64,000 nt of DNA from contig NC_090770.1 in NCBI RefSeq assembly GCF_001761485.1, positions 1,488,001-1,552,000 of the forward strand, read 5' to 3'. The position numbers were made by a program, and so were the translations under genes. Source of the stretch: Yarrowia lipolytica. Taxonomy: Eukaryota; Ascomycota; Dipodascomycetes; Dipodascales. Of the stretch, positions 1 to 11,554 are shown piece after piece. The notes beneath the pieces were generated by a model. That model made no database searches. It saw nothing but the letters and a program-made list of their open reading frames with translations, and was not told where the DNA came from. Numbering within the stretch: position 1 is the first letter of the stretch; each line of letters starts with the position of its first letter.

Positions 1-262
1 GCTGTTTTTCTGCCGTTTCCCCCCTCTTTTGGGCCTCAATTGCTCCCCATCTCTGTCCCGTGTCTGCCCCGCCGGAACAGCGTTATACAAAGACGCATCC
101 GCATCTGAACAACTTAAACGAGAACTCTAGTCTCCGAATCTCAATCACGATGGATTAGATAAGATGGAGGTATAAATAAAGGGGGTGGCCCGCCCAGAAG
201 CGTCTTTTCTCCGTCCCAGATTCCCAGATTCCCCAGACCCATTCTCCCTGCCAACGTCGACC
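1..262 (+). promoter_or_regulatory. Upstream region of the MFS transporter with TATA box
   Basis: There is no coding region here. A TATA-like word (TATAAATAAA) lies at about 173-182, roughly 85 bases before the ATG at 263, followed by a pyrimidine-rich stretch. This spacing is one reason for preferring the 263 start over the in-frame ATG at 185, which would sit almost on the TATA box. Confidence 0.5.
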
Positions 263-2188
263 ATGTGGGCCCCAATCAAACACGCCCTGTACGCGCCCAA
301 GCCCGAGCCCGGCAGCTCGCCCACAGTTGTGGAAAACCCCTCCACCTTCCAGAAAATCTTCAACCCGCCGGTCAAGAAGGACGAGAACGCCATTGACGAA
401 AACGCCGCGCCCAATGGATCCCAGGAAATGGCCAAAATCACCAGTCTCTGGAACCGACACGACCTGTGGATGGCGTGGGGCTCCATGCTGCTGATCGCGG
501 TGGCTCTGGCTCTCCAGGGCCGAACCTTCAAGGTCTACTCCACCTTTGCAACCTCCGAGTTTGAGGAACTGTCGCTGCTGTCGTCGCTGGCAGTGACCCA
601 GGCCGTCATCAACGTGGCCGCCACCACCGTGTTTGCCAAGCTGGCCGACGTGCTGGGCCGATTCGAGTCCTTCCTGCTCTCCGTGGTCTTCTTCACCATT
701 GGCTTCATCATGTTGGCAGTCTCGCCTAACATTGGCACCTACTTTGCTGCCCACATTTTCTACGTCTCCGGCTCCCAGGGTATCACCTTCCTCCAGCAGG
801 TGTTTGCCGCAGACACCTCCTCTCTGCGAAACCGACTCTTCTTTGTGGTGCTGCCCAACGTGTGCTACATCTTCGTGCCCTGGTGCGCCGCCCCCATCAC
901 CAACGCCATCATCAAGCACTCCACCTGGAGATGGGGCTACGGCATGTGGTGTATCATTGTGCCCATTGTCTCCATCCCCGTCCTCACCATTCTGTTCCGG
1001 CTCAAAATGAAGGCCAAGTCGCTCAACATGGCCGGCGGAAAGTCGCTGCAGGTGCGAGACGCCAAGGAGACACTGCGACAGTTTGACTTCATCGGACTCA
1101 CCCTTCTGACCGCCGGCCTCGCCCTGCTGTTCCTGGCCGTCACTCTCGTCAAGACCTCCAAGTCCTGGACAGAACCCCACGTGCTGGTCATGGTCATCAT
1201 AGGCCCCATTCTGCTGGTTCTGTTCCCCATCTGGGAAAAGTTCCCCAAGTACCCCTTCCTGCCCATGAAGAACATGAAGAACCGAACCCTCATCACCGGC
1301 TGCGTGTTTGCCGGCATCCACGCCATGGCCACCTCTCTCTACAACCCCTACTACATGCCCTGGCTGCTGGTCTGCAAGGGCCTGTCCGTTACCGCCGCCA
1401 CCAACGCCTCGGCCACCCTCTCGGTCTCCTACATTGTCACCACCATCATCGCGGCCTTCATCATCAGATACACCCGAAGAGTCAAGCCCTGCATTGTGGC
1501 CGGCTCCTGTATCTACACCCTCGGTCTGGGTCTCACCTACCACTACCGACAGCCCGACGTGCCTCTGGCCAAGTTCATTGTCACCCAGGCCGTCGAGGGA
1601 GTTGGTAACGGTCTTCTTCAGTCCCCCGCTCTGGTCCTGACCCAGTCCTCCATGCCTAAGCATCTCGTCATCTCAGCCACTGCCATCTACTACACCATCA
1701 ACTCCATTGGTCGAGTTGTGGGCGACGCCATCTCTGGCTCCCTGTACCGACAGCAGTACCCCAAGAGACTGGCCGAGTTTGCGCCCTTCATGGACGAGAA
1801 AACCGTGCAGCGAATGGTCAACGACGTCAATTCCCCTCTCAAGTTTGCCTGGGGCTCCGAGGAGCGAGTCGCCGTAATCGAGGCCTTCAACCACGTCTAC
1901 CGTAAGATGCTGTACGGCCCTATGATCATTGCCGCCGTTGGCATTCTCATTGCCCTGACCTTCCCCAACATCAACATGAGCGAGGTGGACAACGGATTCG
2001 TGGTCGAAGAGACCGAGGAAGACATGCCCGCCACCGCTGTTGTCAACGAAAAGAAGCAGCAGCAGCCCTCGGAGACCTCCGAGTCCGAGACCGAGAAGAA
2101 ACTGCCCGAGGTTTCTTCCTCTCATACCGTCTCTTCGGGACCACGATCCGCAGACCTTTCTGTGGAGGAGCATGAGCGACGAGTGTAA
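263..2188 (+). CDS. MFS transporter, siderophore-iron (ARN/SIT) type
   Basis: A 641-residue integral membrane protein of the major facilitator superfamily. The sequence shows about 14 hydrophobic segments between residues 60 and 590. A loop after the second segment reads KLADVLGRFESF, in the place of the MFS A-motif. The central loop carries WEKFPKYPFLPMKNMKNRT, and the second half has a GVGNGLLQSPALV segment. Length, 14-helix pattern and these loops match the fungal siderophore-iron:H+ symporters (ARN/SIT/MirB type), which take ferric-siderophore complexes across the plasma membrane or vesicles. The substrate is inferred from family only. The C-tail after residue 580 is hydrophilic, acidic and glutamine-rich. 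An in-frame ATG at 185 would add 26 residues, but the TATA box position argues for 263. No introns are evident. The next gene on the same strand is a 5S rRNA. Confidence 0.82.
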   Translation: MWAPIKHALYAPKPEPGSSPTVVENPSTFQKIFNPPVKKDENAIDENAAPNGSQEMAKITSLWNRHDLWMAWGSMLLIAVALALQGRTFKVYSTFATSEFEELSLLSSLAVTQAVINVAATTVFAKLADVLGRFESFLLSVVFFTIGFIMLAVSPNIGTYFAAHIFYVSGSQGITFLQQVFAADTSSLRNRLFFVVLPNVCYIFVPWCAAPITNAIIKHSTWRWGYGMWCIIVPIVSIPVLTILFRLKMKAKSLNMAGGKSLQVRDAKETLRQFDFIGLTLLTAGLALLFLAVTLVKTSKSWTEPHVLVMVIIGPILLVLFPIWEKFPKYPFLPMKNMKNRTLITGCVFAGIHAMATSLYNPYYMPWLLVCKGLSVTAATNASATLSVSYIVTTIIAAFIIRYTRRVKPCIVAGSCIYTLGLGLTYHYRQPDVPLAKFIVTQAVEGVGNGLLQSPALVLTQSSMPKHLVISATAIYYTINSIGRVVGDAISGSLYRQQYPKRLAEFAPFMDEKTVQRMVNDVNSPLKFAWGSEERVAVIEAFNHVYRKMLYGPMIIAAVGILIALTFPNINMSEVDNGFVVEETEEDMPATAVVNEKKQQQPSETSESETEKKLPEVSSSHTVSSGPRSADLSVEEHERRV

Positions 2189-2529
2189 GTCCAAGCTCCT
2201 TTTTAATGACTTTTACGACAATGTATCTGTGTATATATTCTTTATACTTGTACGATAAAAAAATTCAATGATTCTTCTGCATAATAAATTCATTGATATT
2301 ATTTGTTAAAAGAGGGTTAAATCCCTTTAATTAGTAACATTTACTTAGAAAGATAGTTATCGATTTCAGAACTTTGTAAACTTGCAACAAAATCCAACAA
2401 TCAAAGGAGCAGGACTTGTATATTCATAATAGGCCGCAGACTCTCAAGCACTATTGTTTTATGGAGCTGTTTTTCGCGGTCACGTGACATATTCTTCCCG
2501 TCAAACAGGTCCACTCACCTTTTGCACCA
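2189..2529. other. Intergenic, AT-rich, with one CACGTG box
   Basis: This holds the 3' untranslated region of the MFS gene and the 5' flank of the 5S gene. A palindromic TCACGTGA sits at 2480-2487. I see no ORF of note. Confidence 0.5.
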
Positions 2530-2648
2530 GTTGCGGCCATATCCTGGTGAAAGTACGGCTTCCCGTCCGATCAGCCATAGTCAAGCACCAGAGAGCCCAG
2601 TTAGTATTGTAGTGGGAGACCATACGAGAATCCTGGGTGCTGCAATTC
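2530..2648 (+). rRNA. 5S ribosomal RNA gene (dispersed copy)
   Basis: The stretch starts GTTGCGGCCATATC, contains CCGTCCGATCAGCC (loop A region) and the conserved GTAGTGGGAGACCATACGAG, and ends GGTGCTGCAATTC just before a run of six T that would terminate RNA polymerase III. This is the recognisable fungal 5S sequence at the expected length of about 119 bases. It stands alone between protein genes. Dispersed 5S genes are a known Yarrowia trait, and there they are sometimes fused behind tRNA genes, but I see no tRNA upstream here. A second, more divergent copy lies at 51651-51771 on the other strand. Confidence 0.9.
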
Positions 2649-2769
2649 TTTTTTGATCACCATTGTCATTCTCACAAGGCCGAGCCTCTCTGCTGTCCAA
2701 ACCCTGAGCCCGCAGTATGTGAATGAGAGCGACGAAGTCTAGACTGTCAAGGAGGTGAAGTGTCACTGA

Positions 2770-2931
2770 TCCTAAACCTGTAGATACGGCCTAGGAAACT
2801 GCCGAGGAGGTTGCAAAGGAGGTTGCAAAGGAGGTGGCTCCTACCAAGGAGGTATTAGAAAAACTGCCGGGACGCGCCCAATGCCAATGTTACCAAGGGC
2901 CGAAGAAGAGACATTCCCTTGGAGCTATGGT
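2770..2931 (+). pseudogene. Short decayed coding relic, possibly F-box related
   Basis: One frame reads a Glu/Lys/Val repeat (ETAEEVAKEVAKEVAPTKEV). A second frame then continues with NANVTKGRRRDIPLELW and stops. The DIPLE word resembles the start of the F-box in the pseudogene at 16-18 kb. The piece is only about 160 bases long, so this is a weak call. It could be chance. Confidence 0.2.
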
Positions 2932-3013
2932 GATAGACGATAGTGGAAGGAATGGTGATAGACAGGCACATGCATTTATATAAGTTGTTATATCTGGTTA
3001 CATAGTTCCTGGG

Positions 3014-4267
3014 TTAAATAGTGAACAGGTCCGAGTCTCCCTGGTAGCCCATGATGGTGTTGGCTAGATAAGACTTTGTAAAGGTGTAGATTCCCACCTC
3101 TTCATAAGATACCCCTATCAAGGTGATGAGTGTGTTTGCGTGCATGTCACCCACATCCATGTAAAACTTGTTCTTGAGGTCTATCAGGCGTTGACATAAT
3201 CCTTCTTGGTTGTACAAGGCTGCGTACTGGCCGAATTCCTCATCTTGGACGACCTTGACTGACGTGCCAAACCCCACATTTGCACCCCATACAGTGGAAT
3301 CTGTTGCCCAAATGTTACCGTCCCAGCACAGTAGCACTCCGTCTCTTCTCCAGACCTGGTCCATTGGCGGAGTTATCTTCGTGAACACGCCGTGCCACAC
3401 AGTGTAGAACTTGGTTCCGTAGCTTTCACGCTTGACAATGAGCACAAAATTGTAAAAGAGGTAGATGGTGCAGCTTGAGTAGAGGAACGAGACAGTCTTG
3501 TCGAGTTTGACGTCCGGAGCTCGTCCTGGGGTGTCTCTGAACTTGACGTACAAACCTGTGTGGATATTGTGTTCAAACAGAACGACAAGTGCGTGTGGCG
3601 ATGATCTGATGACACAGGGGCGTTTCGGACCGATTTCCATTTCGATTCCGTGAGCATTGGACAGAATCCCGTCCTCGTACCAGATGTGAGGCTCGTAGAA
3701 CGACTCCTGGTCTTCAGAGAGGTTCACAAAGCCCGAGTTGCTGAAGAAGCCGTTATCACAGAATACAAGAGGAGCTTCCTCCTGCATCGTTCCTGTTTGT
3801 TTGCACAGACTGTAGAAATCTGTGGGCAGCGGAGTGTCGACGTACACGGGCCAAGTGTGTTTGGAAAAGTGTCTCGGAGGCAGCTTTCCTCGTCTTCCTT
3901 TCACATAGGCCACGGCACAGGCTCTCCAGCTGGCCCGTGGAGAGTACGTGTAGTACATCCACGGATTGGGGCACTCTTTTGTGAGAAGCTGTTCCCAGTC
4001 CTGGTCCGAGATGGCGTAGAACCACGCACGACAAGTTTGAGACAAGCTCACTAGCGATTGCACATCCAGACCAAGACGGGAAAGCAGCTCCCACGGCAAC
4101 ATGTTGATTACATGGCAGAAAGGGGGAGTATCGTCGAGATTGGCGGTCGCCACTGATAGACTAGACCCGACTTTATCTGAAACCAGAGTGAAAGCTATCT
4201 TGTACCAGTAGCTGAACTCAGAGTGTAACTCTGAATTGAAGCTGTGTAGAAAGGATGCGTGTCTCAA
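3014..4267 (-). CDS. F-box-like protein of unknown target
   Basis: A 417-residue protein. Residues 56-95 (starting MLPWELLSRLGL, with LVSLSQTCRAWFYAI) fit an F-box: a Leu-Pro start, a leucine-rich helix and a Cys-Arg-x-Trp end. F-box proteins normally hold substrates for SCF ubiquitin ligases by binding Skp1. The remainder has no repeats that I recognise (no clear LRR or WD40) but is rich in aromatic residues and reads like an irregular beta-structured region. A NPWM motif just after the F-box is shared with the broken gene at 16.4-18.3 kb, so both may belong to one local family. The start is uncertain: the ATG at 4267 gives 417 residues, and the ATG at 4102 would start directly at the F-box. 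Confidence 0.62.
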   Translation of the reverse strand: MRHASFLHSFNSELHSEFSYWYKIAFTLVSDKVGSSLSVATANLDDTPPFCHVINMLPWELLSRLGLDVQSLVSLSQTCRAWFYAISDQDWEQLLTKECPNPWMYYTYSPRASWRACAVAYVKGRRGKLPPRHFSKHTWPVYVDTPLPTDFYSLCKQTGTMQEEAPLVFCDNGFFSNSGFVNLSEDQESFYEPHIWYEDGILSNAHGIEMEIGPKRPCVIRSSPHALVVLFEHNIHTGLYVKFRDTPGRAPDVKLDKTVSFLYSSCTIYLFYNFVLIVKRESYGTKFYTVWHGVFTKITPPMDQVWRRDGVLLCWDGNIWATDSTVWGANVGFGTSVKVVQDEEFGQYAALYNQEGLCQRLIDLKNKFYMDVGDMHANTLITLIGVSYEEVGIYTFTKSYLANTIMGYQGDSDLFTI

Positions 4268-4790
4268 GACGGGTTTTTAATGGTTGATGGAGATGGAGAG
4301 ATGTCTGAGTGGTTAAGTTGTGAAGATTTATGAATTGATATGGATTTTTTTGGGTATTTTACAGTTAAAGTGACAAATAATCACTGTAAAATACCGAGCT
4401 ATAGATGGACGAATATCCACCCCATATTATTCCATTGAAGAGTGCTTGAAGTCGAAGTGGCATCACTGTTATCCTGGCTGGTGCACTCGCGCGGCGGTTT
4501 CAGCTCGTCCACATTGGACATAAATAGCGTGCTCTAAGCTCTCTAGAGATCAAGAAAAAGCCCGCATGTAATCAATTGGAATTGGTGAAGATAACATGGG
4601 GTTTCGTAGAACTGACGATTAACTAGCGCTGTGGTGTCAAAATGTTTTCACACATCTCTCAAACAATTACCCTTCAATATCTCGTATACAAGCCACCGAA
4701 CTTACGTAAAGCCACAGAGGAGGCTATATCAGTGAAGACGTCCAGCTTTGAGACTCAGCCAAGAAAACCTGTCAGTGTGCCCACCATCGA
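4268..4790. other. Intergenic region, nothing recognised
   Basis: This is the divergent upstream region of the F-box-like gene. It contains the AT-rich stretch at 4330-4440. I see no supported gene. Confidence 0.4.
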
Positions 4791-4937
4791 GAATTTGACG
4801 TCGCCATCCTCAAGGGCTAGGACGAGAATGGAAAACTGCCAACCAAGCGAATCAAGAGCACCAAGAAGAACATTCTCGATGCCTTTGTCATGTTCACTGT
4901 ACACCACCCATGTCCTGAAGTAGACGTGGCGAAATAG
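4791..4937 (+). pseudogene. Possible coding relic of unknown family
   Basis: One frame reads EFDVAILKG, an in-frame stop, then DENGKLPTKRIKSTKKN, then ILDAFVMFTVHHPCPEVDV to a TAG at 4935. The composition is protein-like and lysine-rich. It is too short to assign to a family, and could be chance. Confidence 0.2.
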
Positions 4938-5104
4938 CGTGAAACTTGTTGCCTTTCTTGTTCACCCACGCTCATCTCTTCAAACTTGTGCGAGAGTCAT
5001 TGTGTCCCTTCAAGAGTGAGTTGAATTTGGAAGTATCTCCTCTTGGGCAAGTGTCAATAGTTGTAAGGACTTGGATGGAATGACGAGCAAAAGGTGCTCT
5101 TCTA

Positions 5105-6314
5105 TCAGATGAAGGTCGAAAGAACAGCACGTTTAACCGGAGGAATAGCCTTTATGAGACGAAAAGCCGGCGCTGGACCAGGAGCTGTCATATCCGTAGC
5201 CGAGATTCGCCTGACGACAGAGGGCGTTCCAGCTGTTACTGTCAATGTCCTTGTAACGTGAAACGATGCCATTTGGAAGCAGGTGGAAGAGGCTACTACA
5301 GATCTCCGAAGCAATGAGCCGCGAGTTCTTGATACCATCCGAGATGTTGTAGATGTAAAGGACCACATGAAAGTTGCATCTGCCAGCAACAGTAGTCCAT
5401 TTCATCTTGAGAGACTTGTCACGTTCTTCAGGAGAAATCTTGATGACGAGCTGGTCAGGTCGAGCGTTGTACGAAGACTGAACCAGTAGCCATAGGGCTG
5501 GGCACAGCTTGTCTTGTTTGTGTGTCATAGTGTCTCGACAGTGTCATAGTGTAAGTGTTGTCATCTCCATCATACAGATGCCTAGCAATTGCTGATCCCT
5601 AGGGTTAAGATGAAGTCGAAGCCGCACAAGCATGAACTCAGCTGGCCAGTTGAAATCATCAATTTGACAAATAATTCACTGATCCAGATCTCGCTGCTTC
5701 TATTCAAGGATGAGATTCTTGAACAGGCAGCTTGATCTTCATTGTAGTTAGAGCGACTGTAGGAGCCACCCACACGATCACCAGATGCGATAATAGTCAT
5801 GCTGTGGTATATGTCTGGGTTGATATAGTCTCTCTTAGCAGGGTTGGTGAGAGTATCTTCAGAGCGAGCGGAAGGAGGGTCGGCACTGAGAGACGGATTT
5901 TTCTGCCATTTAAGAGCAGCGACGCGGTTGGCGATGACTGGTGGCTGTTTATCGATTTTAGCATTCATGAGGTCAAACTTGGTGTGTACTTCGTCAAATC
6001 CTTTTCTAATGCGGAACATCAGTGTTCGTAGTGTCTGGCGGTCCTTCTAGTTCTCCAGACGTTGGTTTTCCAGACGTCTCTCCATATCTTCTTAAGATTG
6101 GCGAAATAATAAGGGGATATTCGTAAGGGGAGATTCGTAGCTGTGCCAATGTCAGTACTGTACCATCATTGTCAAGGATGAGGTTTTCCAGCTTCCTCAT
6201 CCACCAGATACGGTAAAAGAAGCGGTGAACGGGGGTACAGTACATAATGCACAGGTGATCTGGGGGTTGGAGAGGGGGACCTGGCGTTGGCAGAGACGTC
6301 GAGAGATTGGGCAT
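5105..6314 (-). pseudogene. Decayed coiled-coil gene of unknown family
   Basis: Several minus-strand frames in a row look coding but do not join. From 6314 an ATG opens MPNLSTSLPTPGPPLQPPDHL. Another frame reads EDMERRLENQRLEN, a stop near 6048, then RQTLRTLMFRIRKGFDEVHT and FDLMNAKIDK, a heptad-like coiled coil, followed by VIANRVAALKWQKNPSL down to about 5700. Further on, 5528-5133 holds a 131-residue frame containing PDQLVIKISPEERDKSLKMK. The pattern fits one gene, or two, decayed by several shifts and at least one stop. I do not recognise the family. Part of it (5133-5528) might still be a real small gene. Confidence 0.35.
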
Positions 6315-9183
6315 CTCGTGTGAATAATGTCACGTCGGTAACTCACTTGTAGTGAGAAACTTGTAGGTTTTCTTTCGTAATTTCTTTCTTCCAAATAAAG
6401 AGGTAATCAATCGCATTTTTCTTGTCTGTGAAGGTAGTCTTAGTAAGCAAGAATTTCAGGTGATTGGATGGTCATGTGACTCCAAAAAATCACCTGAGGA
6501 TACCATTCTTCAAGTGAGGGGAACCCTAGATTAAGGTTACTCAATAAAATGTCGTTAATATGTTGAGTAATGTTTGGGATTTAGACAAGAACGTTAAAAT
6601 ACCCAATTAATTCTCCACAAACGATATGAAACTCAAACTGGGGAGCATGCTCCATAGGGTGAAACAAAAATGCATAGAGTTAGTTGAGGGCTAGTGGATA
6701 TATGTCGTTTTATGCACAATTTTCAAGAAACCTGTTGAGTATATTTAAGCTATAAAGAAATTGTTGAGTAACCTAAAATAAAGTGGCATAAACTTGCAGT
6801 ACGGTACCATAAACTTGCCATATTATCAGGCCACTTTAAGAGACAATCAGACCACTTTCACGAAGCTTATTTCTTTGGGCATAAACTAACGTCGAGATGT
6901 ATTTCTGGTGTTAGCGTTGATAATGCAGGGACCAATGAGACGAAAACCTTAGTATGCACTACTTCGAACCCAAAAAATGGACATCGTCAAAGCCGGAGTT
7001 GAATGGAGTCGGATTCGCGGTTTTATATAATCCATCTTGATACGAACCCCGCACGAGAAAATCAGACCATAATTTAAGGTCGCATATCACCTATAGCTTA
7101 ATTGTCTGTTTGTGTAATATAAATATACCCCCAATTTCCAGATTCTCCCGAATCCTCTATTCATGTTAACCATCATCGCCAAGAATCCGCCAAGTACGTG
7201 TTTCGTCTCAAACACTGAAAAAGACGGGTTCTTTTTATCGCCGGCTAAGAAAGAGGCGGCTTGAGTGAGTATTTATGCTTTCTTCCGTTCGACTGGCACT
7301 ACTGCGGACTTTTTGCAACCGTTGTGACGCAAATCGGGTGTTTGTGACACAAACAGTTCAACACACATCATTGAGCTACCTCAAACAACACCGTGGATTA
7401 TCTCGGTTCGTTACTACAACCGATGACGTTTCAACTACAGTGGCCATCTGCCTCACTGCCAACTTTTTTCGAGGACTGATACTCACAACCAAGCCTTGTG
7501 ACACAAACCCGGCACCGACTGAGACAAAAACAACACAAACACGACACAGGCATACAACTTACTACGGGTTGTCTTGTGTTTCCCGCACCTTGATCATTTT
7601 TCAACCGAGTTTCGGCTGCAAGAAGTGTTCCTCCCCAGTTGCCAGTGCCACGTCTTCTCCTCCACAATCTTCAACATACTAACTCAGATGGGCGTCCTAG
7701 GATCTAGTTACTACCATAGGTAGGGCTAGTCATAGACGGGTGCTTCCCGAAGAGCTATGAGCCATACGACTGTGTCTTCCGAGGGTGTCGGATAGGCACG
7801 GTCAGGCCAGAGTCTCCAGGGGGGCATCTCAATCCCAAGGAGGAATTTATTTTGTTTACAGGGAGGGTGTGCGTCAACCATGCCCAGGTTCCAAGCATGC
7901 TATGAACTCAGGGACAGAGTCTCATAGGGAGTGCCCCGGAAAACCCGTGTCTACTGACGATTTTCGTCTTTAGACACGACGCTACAACCCAGTCAGTTTC
8001 AAACCAACTTGCAATCACCCTTCGCGTCCCAAGAGGGGAGTCTGATTGCACAGAGACGAAACCAGACTAGCGTCACTCACGTTCTCGGCGGAACCGGTTC
8101 GTGAGATTTACTTTTTTACTTGCTATCGATGATAATTTTGGCACTGGTGATGTTGGAGCATAGGAGATGATGCTCTTGGTGGAGGAAGGGAGGAGTGGAT
8201 TCGGGGGCTTGTTTGCAAGACAGGAGGCGGGGGGAATAGTGAGGGGCGGTGGGTGTTGGATGGTAGATGAGGGGATGGTGGAAGGGTTGGTGGATGGCAA
8301 AATGAGGGGTGGTGGGAGGCCGTAGGCTGTGGATTATGGATGGTTGGGCGTGTGAGGGAGAAAGCACTTGAGCCCTCTGGATGTATGTCCGGGATCCCTC
8401 GTTCTCAATCACCTCTGTGTCCAAGGGAGAAAAAGGTCAGACTTTCGGGTTGTGGTCTTCTCAATCCCATCCTCCCCGGACAGTGGAAGGAGTGTCGGGA
8501 GAGGGATGCGACATTCTATGGAGTTGGGATTGTGTGGGTGGGATATATAATTTAATGTATTGATTTTCTTGAAGCGTATGAGCTGTATGTTAACAACTTC
8601 GACATAACCCGAAGCATTACCTTGTATTGTATAAATGCGACTGTATCTTGCTTTCAAGTATCAGAACGGAGAAAGAGGTTCGTAATGGTCTTCGACATGG
8701 GACAAATCAATTACGATCCATTCTCACGGTCATCTACGATCCACCTTTAAGACGTATTGAACTCTTCGAATCCCTTATTTGTCTGAGTTATATTTGTGGG
8801 ATCGAATTCGGTGAGATCGTTTATGGAGCAACGTCCAGAGCGGGCAGTGGCATCGGATAATGAGTACTCTCAGATCCTCACGCCAACCGACACCTTTGTC
8901 TCCTGTCTGATACTTGGAAACAGGAAGTAATTACTTCCAGACCTCTACACCACCGACAGTCATAACACGACAACTCGTACATCTGGGCTTGGTGCCAGTT
9001 CACACATCGATCAGTGCGAGGAAGTGAGCTCCGATGGAGGGTCAATATCTTGGATCTGCTGCAGCAGAATTAATCTCTTGATGGCGTTGAACTTCGATCT
9101 CGTTATGGACCATCTCAGACGACCTTGTTGGCGGCGGGGGTCAGTTTTTAGTCATTACGAGGTGGATTTCAATGTGCAACTAC
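6315..9183. other. Long gene-poor stretch
   Basis: 6.4-7.2 kb is AT-rich. 7.69-8.06 kb is a G-rich patch without a convincing ORF. 8.1-8.55 kb is strongly strand-biased (G-rich on the plus strand), which creates spurious ORFs on the minus strand. A 135-codon plus-strand frame at 7275-7682 has poor codon use. I support no gene here. Confidence 0.4.
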
Positions 9184-10912
9184 CTAAGTAAGTTGATTAT
9201 TAAGCGTTAAATGGAGCTGAGCTATCCGTCCTGTACTTGCATCACATTGTTTACAAGTGTGTACTGTTCTTGTACTGGCAGTACGAAGTTCCGTCGCTAC
9301 TGTGGTCAATTGCTCCATTATGGATCTGAAGCGATAGATCTGTGACTGCGCGTACTGTACAATACTTTTACTTGTCACCAAAGGAGAAATCAACCAAGCA
9401 AAACCATTAGATCCGCTATTGTGCCCGGTGAAAAGTTGTCCCATATTCTGATTGAACAAAGAGATTTAGAGTTATATAGCCACTCGATACGACGAACCTT
9501 ATCCACAAGCGAGCCCACCTTCGATAGCTCGGAAGAATCATGGATTAAAAGACATTGAAAAAATGCTGATTTATGTAAACCACTTTGATTATCTAATATA
9601 TACTCCCCAAATTATTATGTAATCATCCCAATTTCCAACCCCATGATGATGAGACGTTTCTCGATTCTTCGACAGAGCTCTCTCTCTTTCATTTATGCAA
9701 TGATCGCCACTAATTTTGCCACTAATGCAGCTCTGAAATCACAAAGTGAAATCCAATTCGGCCTAGTCAACAATATAAATGGCCCCGCAATCGCCCTGTT
9801 TTTCCTGTATCACAAGTCCGTCAGTCTCACAGCTTTCGCAGAGGATTCGGTCACTTTGAGAGATGCTGACATTGCCGACCGAAAGCAAGGAAGCAGTACT
9901 TGTCTTGCTTGAGCGGACATTCACTTTACTCCTCTCAGGACGCAACTTGAGTTCTCTTATGTTGCCGAGTTGGAGAGTCAGCACACCTCTCTTCATGCAT
10001 CTAAGGATGGAGCTGTGAGGGGCAAAGGTTCACAATCTACTCGGGAGCTCCTTCTCTCAGATGGTTCGCAACCACAGGTGAAATTCCTAGCATGAGCAAC
10101 ACTTTGGGGTCAGCTCTACTGGTCCTGTCTCAAGACAGTATTCCAGAAGTTGCTGAGCGGAAGCTGTAAAGCCTCAGCGACGCCGCAACTGTTGAGACTG
10201 ATTAAAACCGTGCGTGAAGAACGCATGAGCGAGTAGCTAAGACGTGAAGTTCAGCACAAGCTACGAAGCTGCCGAGTGAAAAGAAACCCCTCAGTACATG
10301 CGCTAAGAGGACGCAGGGTGATGACGAGTTGGAGGCTTAGCAAGCCCCTCATGAATCCTGTCTCCATGGATATGGAGCAATGACGGGCAGGAAACATTGT
10401 CCAGGAGCTCTCCTACAGTATGGGTAGCTCCCTTGGGTGCAACTCCCTGCATGGATAACAACTCCTGAATGCTTTGGAGGGATGGACTGTCGTTTGAACA
10501 GTCATATGTCCCCTCCATCTGCTGTTGACTTAGTATCAGCACACCAGCAATCACGGTTAAGAGAACAGCGGGCACACGAACCAAACCTGATCCAGCTTGT
10601 TTCGCATTACTGTCTACGAAGACCGCCATTGAGCAAAGCGTTTGTGCCCAACCGGCCAAACCGCCAGAGCAAAGAACCAGTCCGAGCCGCAACGAGCCTG
10701 AGAGCCACCGGCCGACAACACAACACTGAAACAACGCTGAAAAGCCGCCTGGAGCTGCACGAAGGTGAAACTCCACCAGCCACCAGAGCAGGAGATGTTG
10801 CAGCGCCTGAAACACGTCAAGTATGACGACAGCGCAAAGGAGAAACTGTGAACTGCAAGAGCAGAATTTCAGCACCATCTGAGGACATGGTCCGGAGCCA
10901 TCACGATAAGAG

Positions 10913-10943
<31 letters not shown>

Positions 10944-11446
10944 CAAAGAGCAACAAGAAGATGTGATGAGAGCCACTCCGCCATAAGTTGATCCAAAAGC
11001 CAGTAAGTGCTTCAAAGCAAGTGAGAGCCACTCGAGAAGTCGGAGATCCAACCACCAGATTCGCATTCAGAAAGGATGTAGGCGTGGAACCTCCCTATGA
11101 GGATGTACACCAGCCGAGCCTTTAGATTACAGAACAAGAGGATGTAAGCACTGAGCTGAACCTCTGAGGATAATACATTATGGACCATAGAGTCCCACCC
11201 ACATCGTCACCTGTCGTTAGACTTGCACGAGTAGTTTTTGTTTGCACGAGTAGTTCTGTTGAATGGTAGATGAAGTCACAGTATGGAGTGCATGTGCTGT
11301 TGTAGCAATGTAGTTACATGTAGTGTATGTATGTACTATCTAGTTCTCTTTTATATATAATATATAATTGTACAACAAAACCAACAGTTGTCTCAGTTGT
11401 ATCCAACATGACATTGTTGGCGTTAGTGATCTTCTAGCTCAGTATA
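9184..11446. other. Gene-poor stretch with hexamer repeat
   Basis: ORFs on both strands are low-complexity or cysteine/serine-rich and look spurious. The 250-codon minus-strand frame at 10303-11055 runs through the AGAGCC hexamer array, where it reads Gly-Ser repeats. Fragments in several plus-strand frames look weakly protein-like, so an old decayed gene or repeat cannot be excluded. Confidence 0.35.
10909..10944 (+). repeat. AGAGCC hexamer array, 6 units
   Basis: Six perfect head-to-tail AGAGCC units. They read as Ser-Gln or Arg-Ala repeats in the plus frames, but no supported gene covers them. Confidence 0.9.
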
Positions 11447-11554
11447 TCAAGTACGTCTAGGGACACGGGTGTTGGATAAGTGGTCTGTACCAGAGCTGTG
11501 CCGTAGTGTGTACTCGTACTGTACAGTCGAAGACAGTATATTTATTTTATTGAT

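Noticed and set aside
155-1663. Long minus-strand frame opposite the MFS gene
   Set aside because: Codon-bias shadow of the transporter. Gly/Asp/His-rich low-complexity protein with no motif.
7690-8060. G-rich patch considered as a structured RNA gene (SRP, RNase P or snRNA)
   Set aside because: I could not find the conserved boxes of these RNAs by eye. A covariance-model search (Rfam) would decide.
10303-11055. 250-codon minus-strand frame
   Set aside because: Runs through the AGAGCC array as Gly-Ser repeats, is Cys/Leu-rich without pattern, and has poor codon use.
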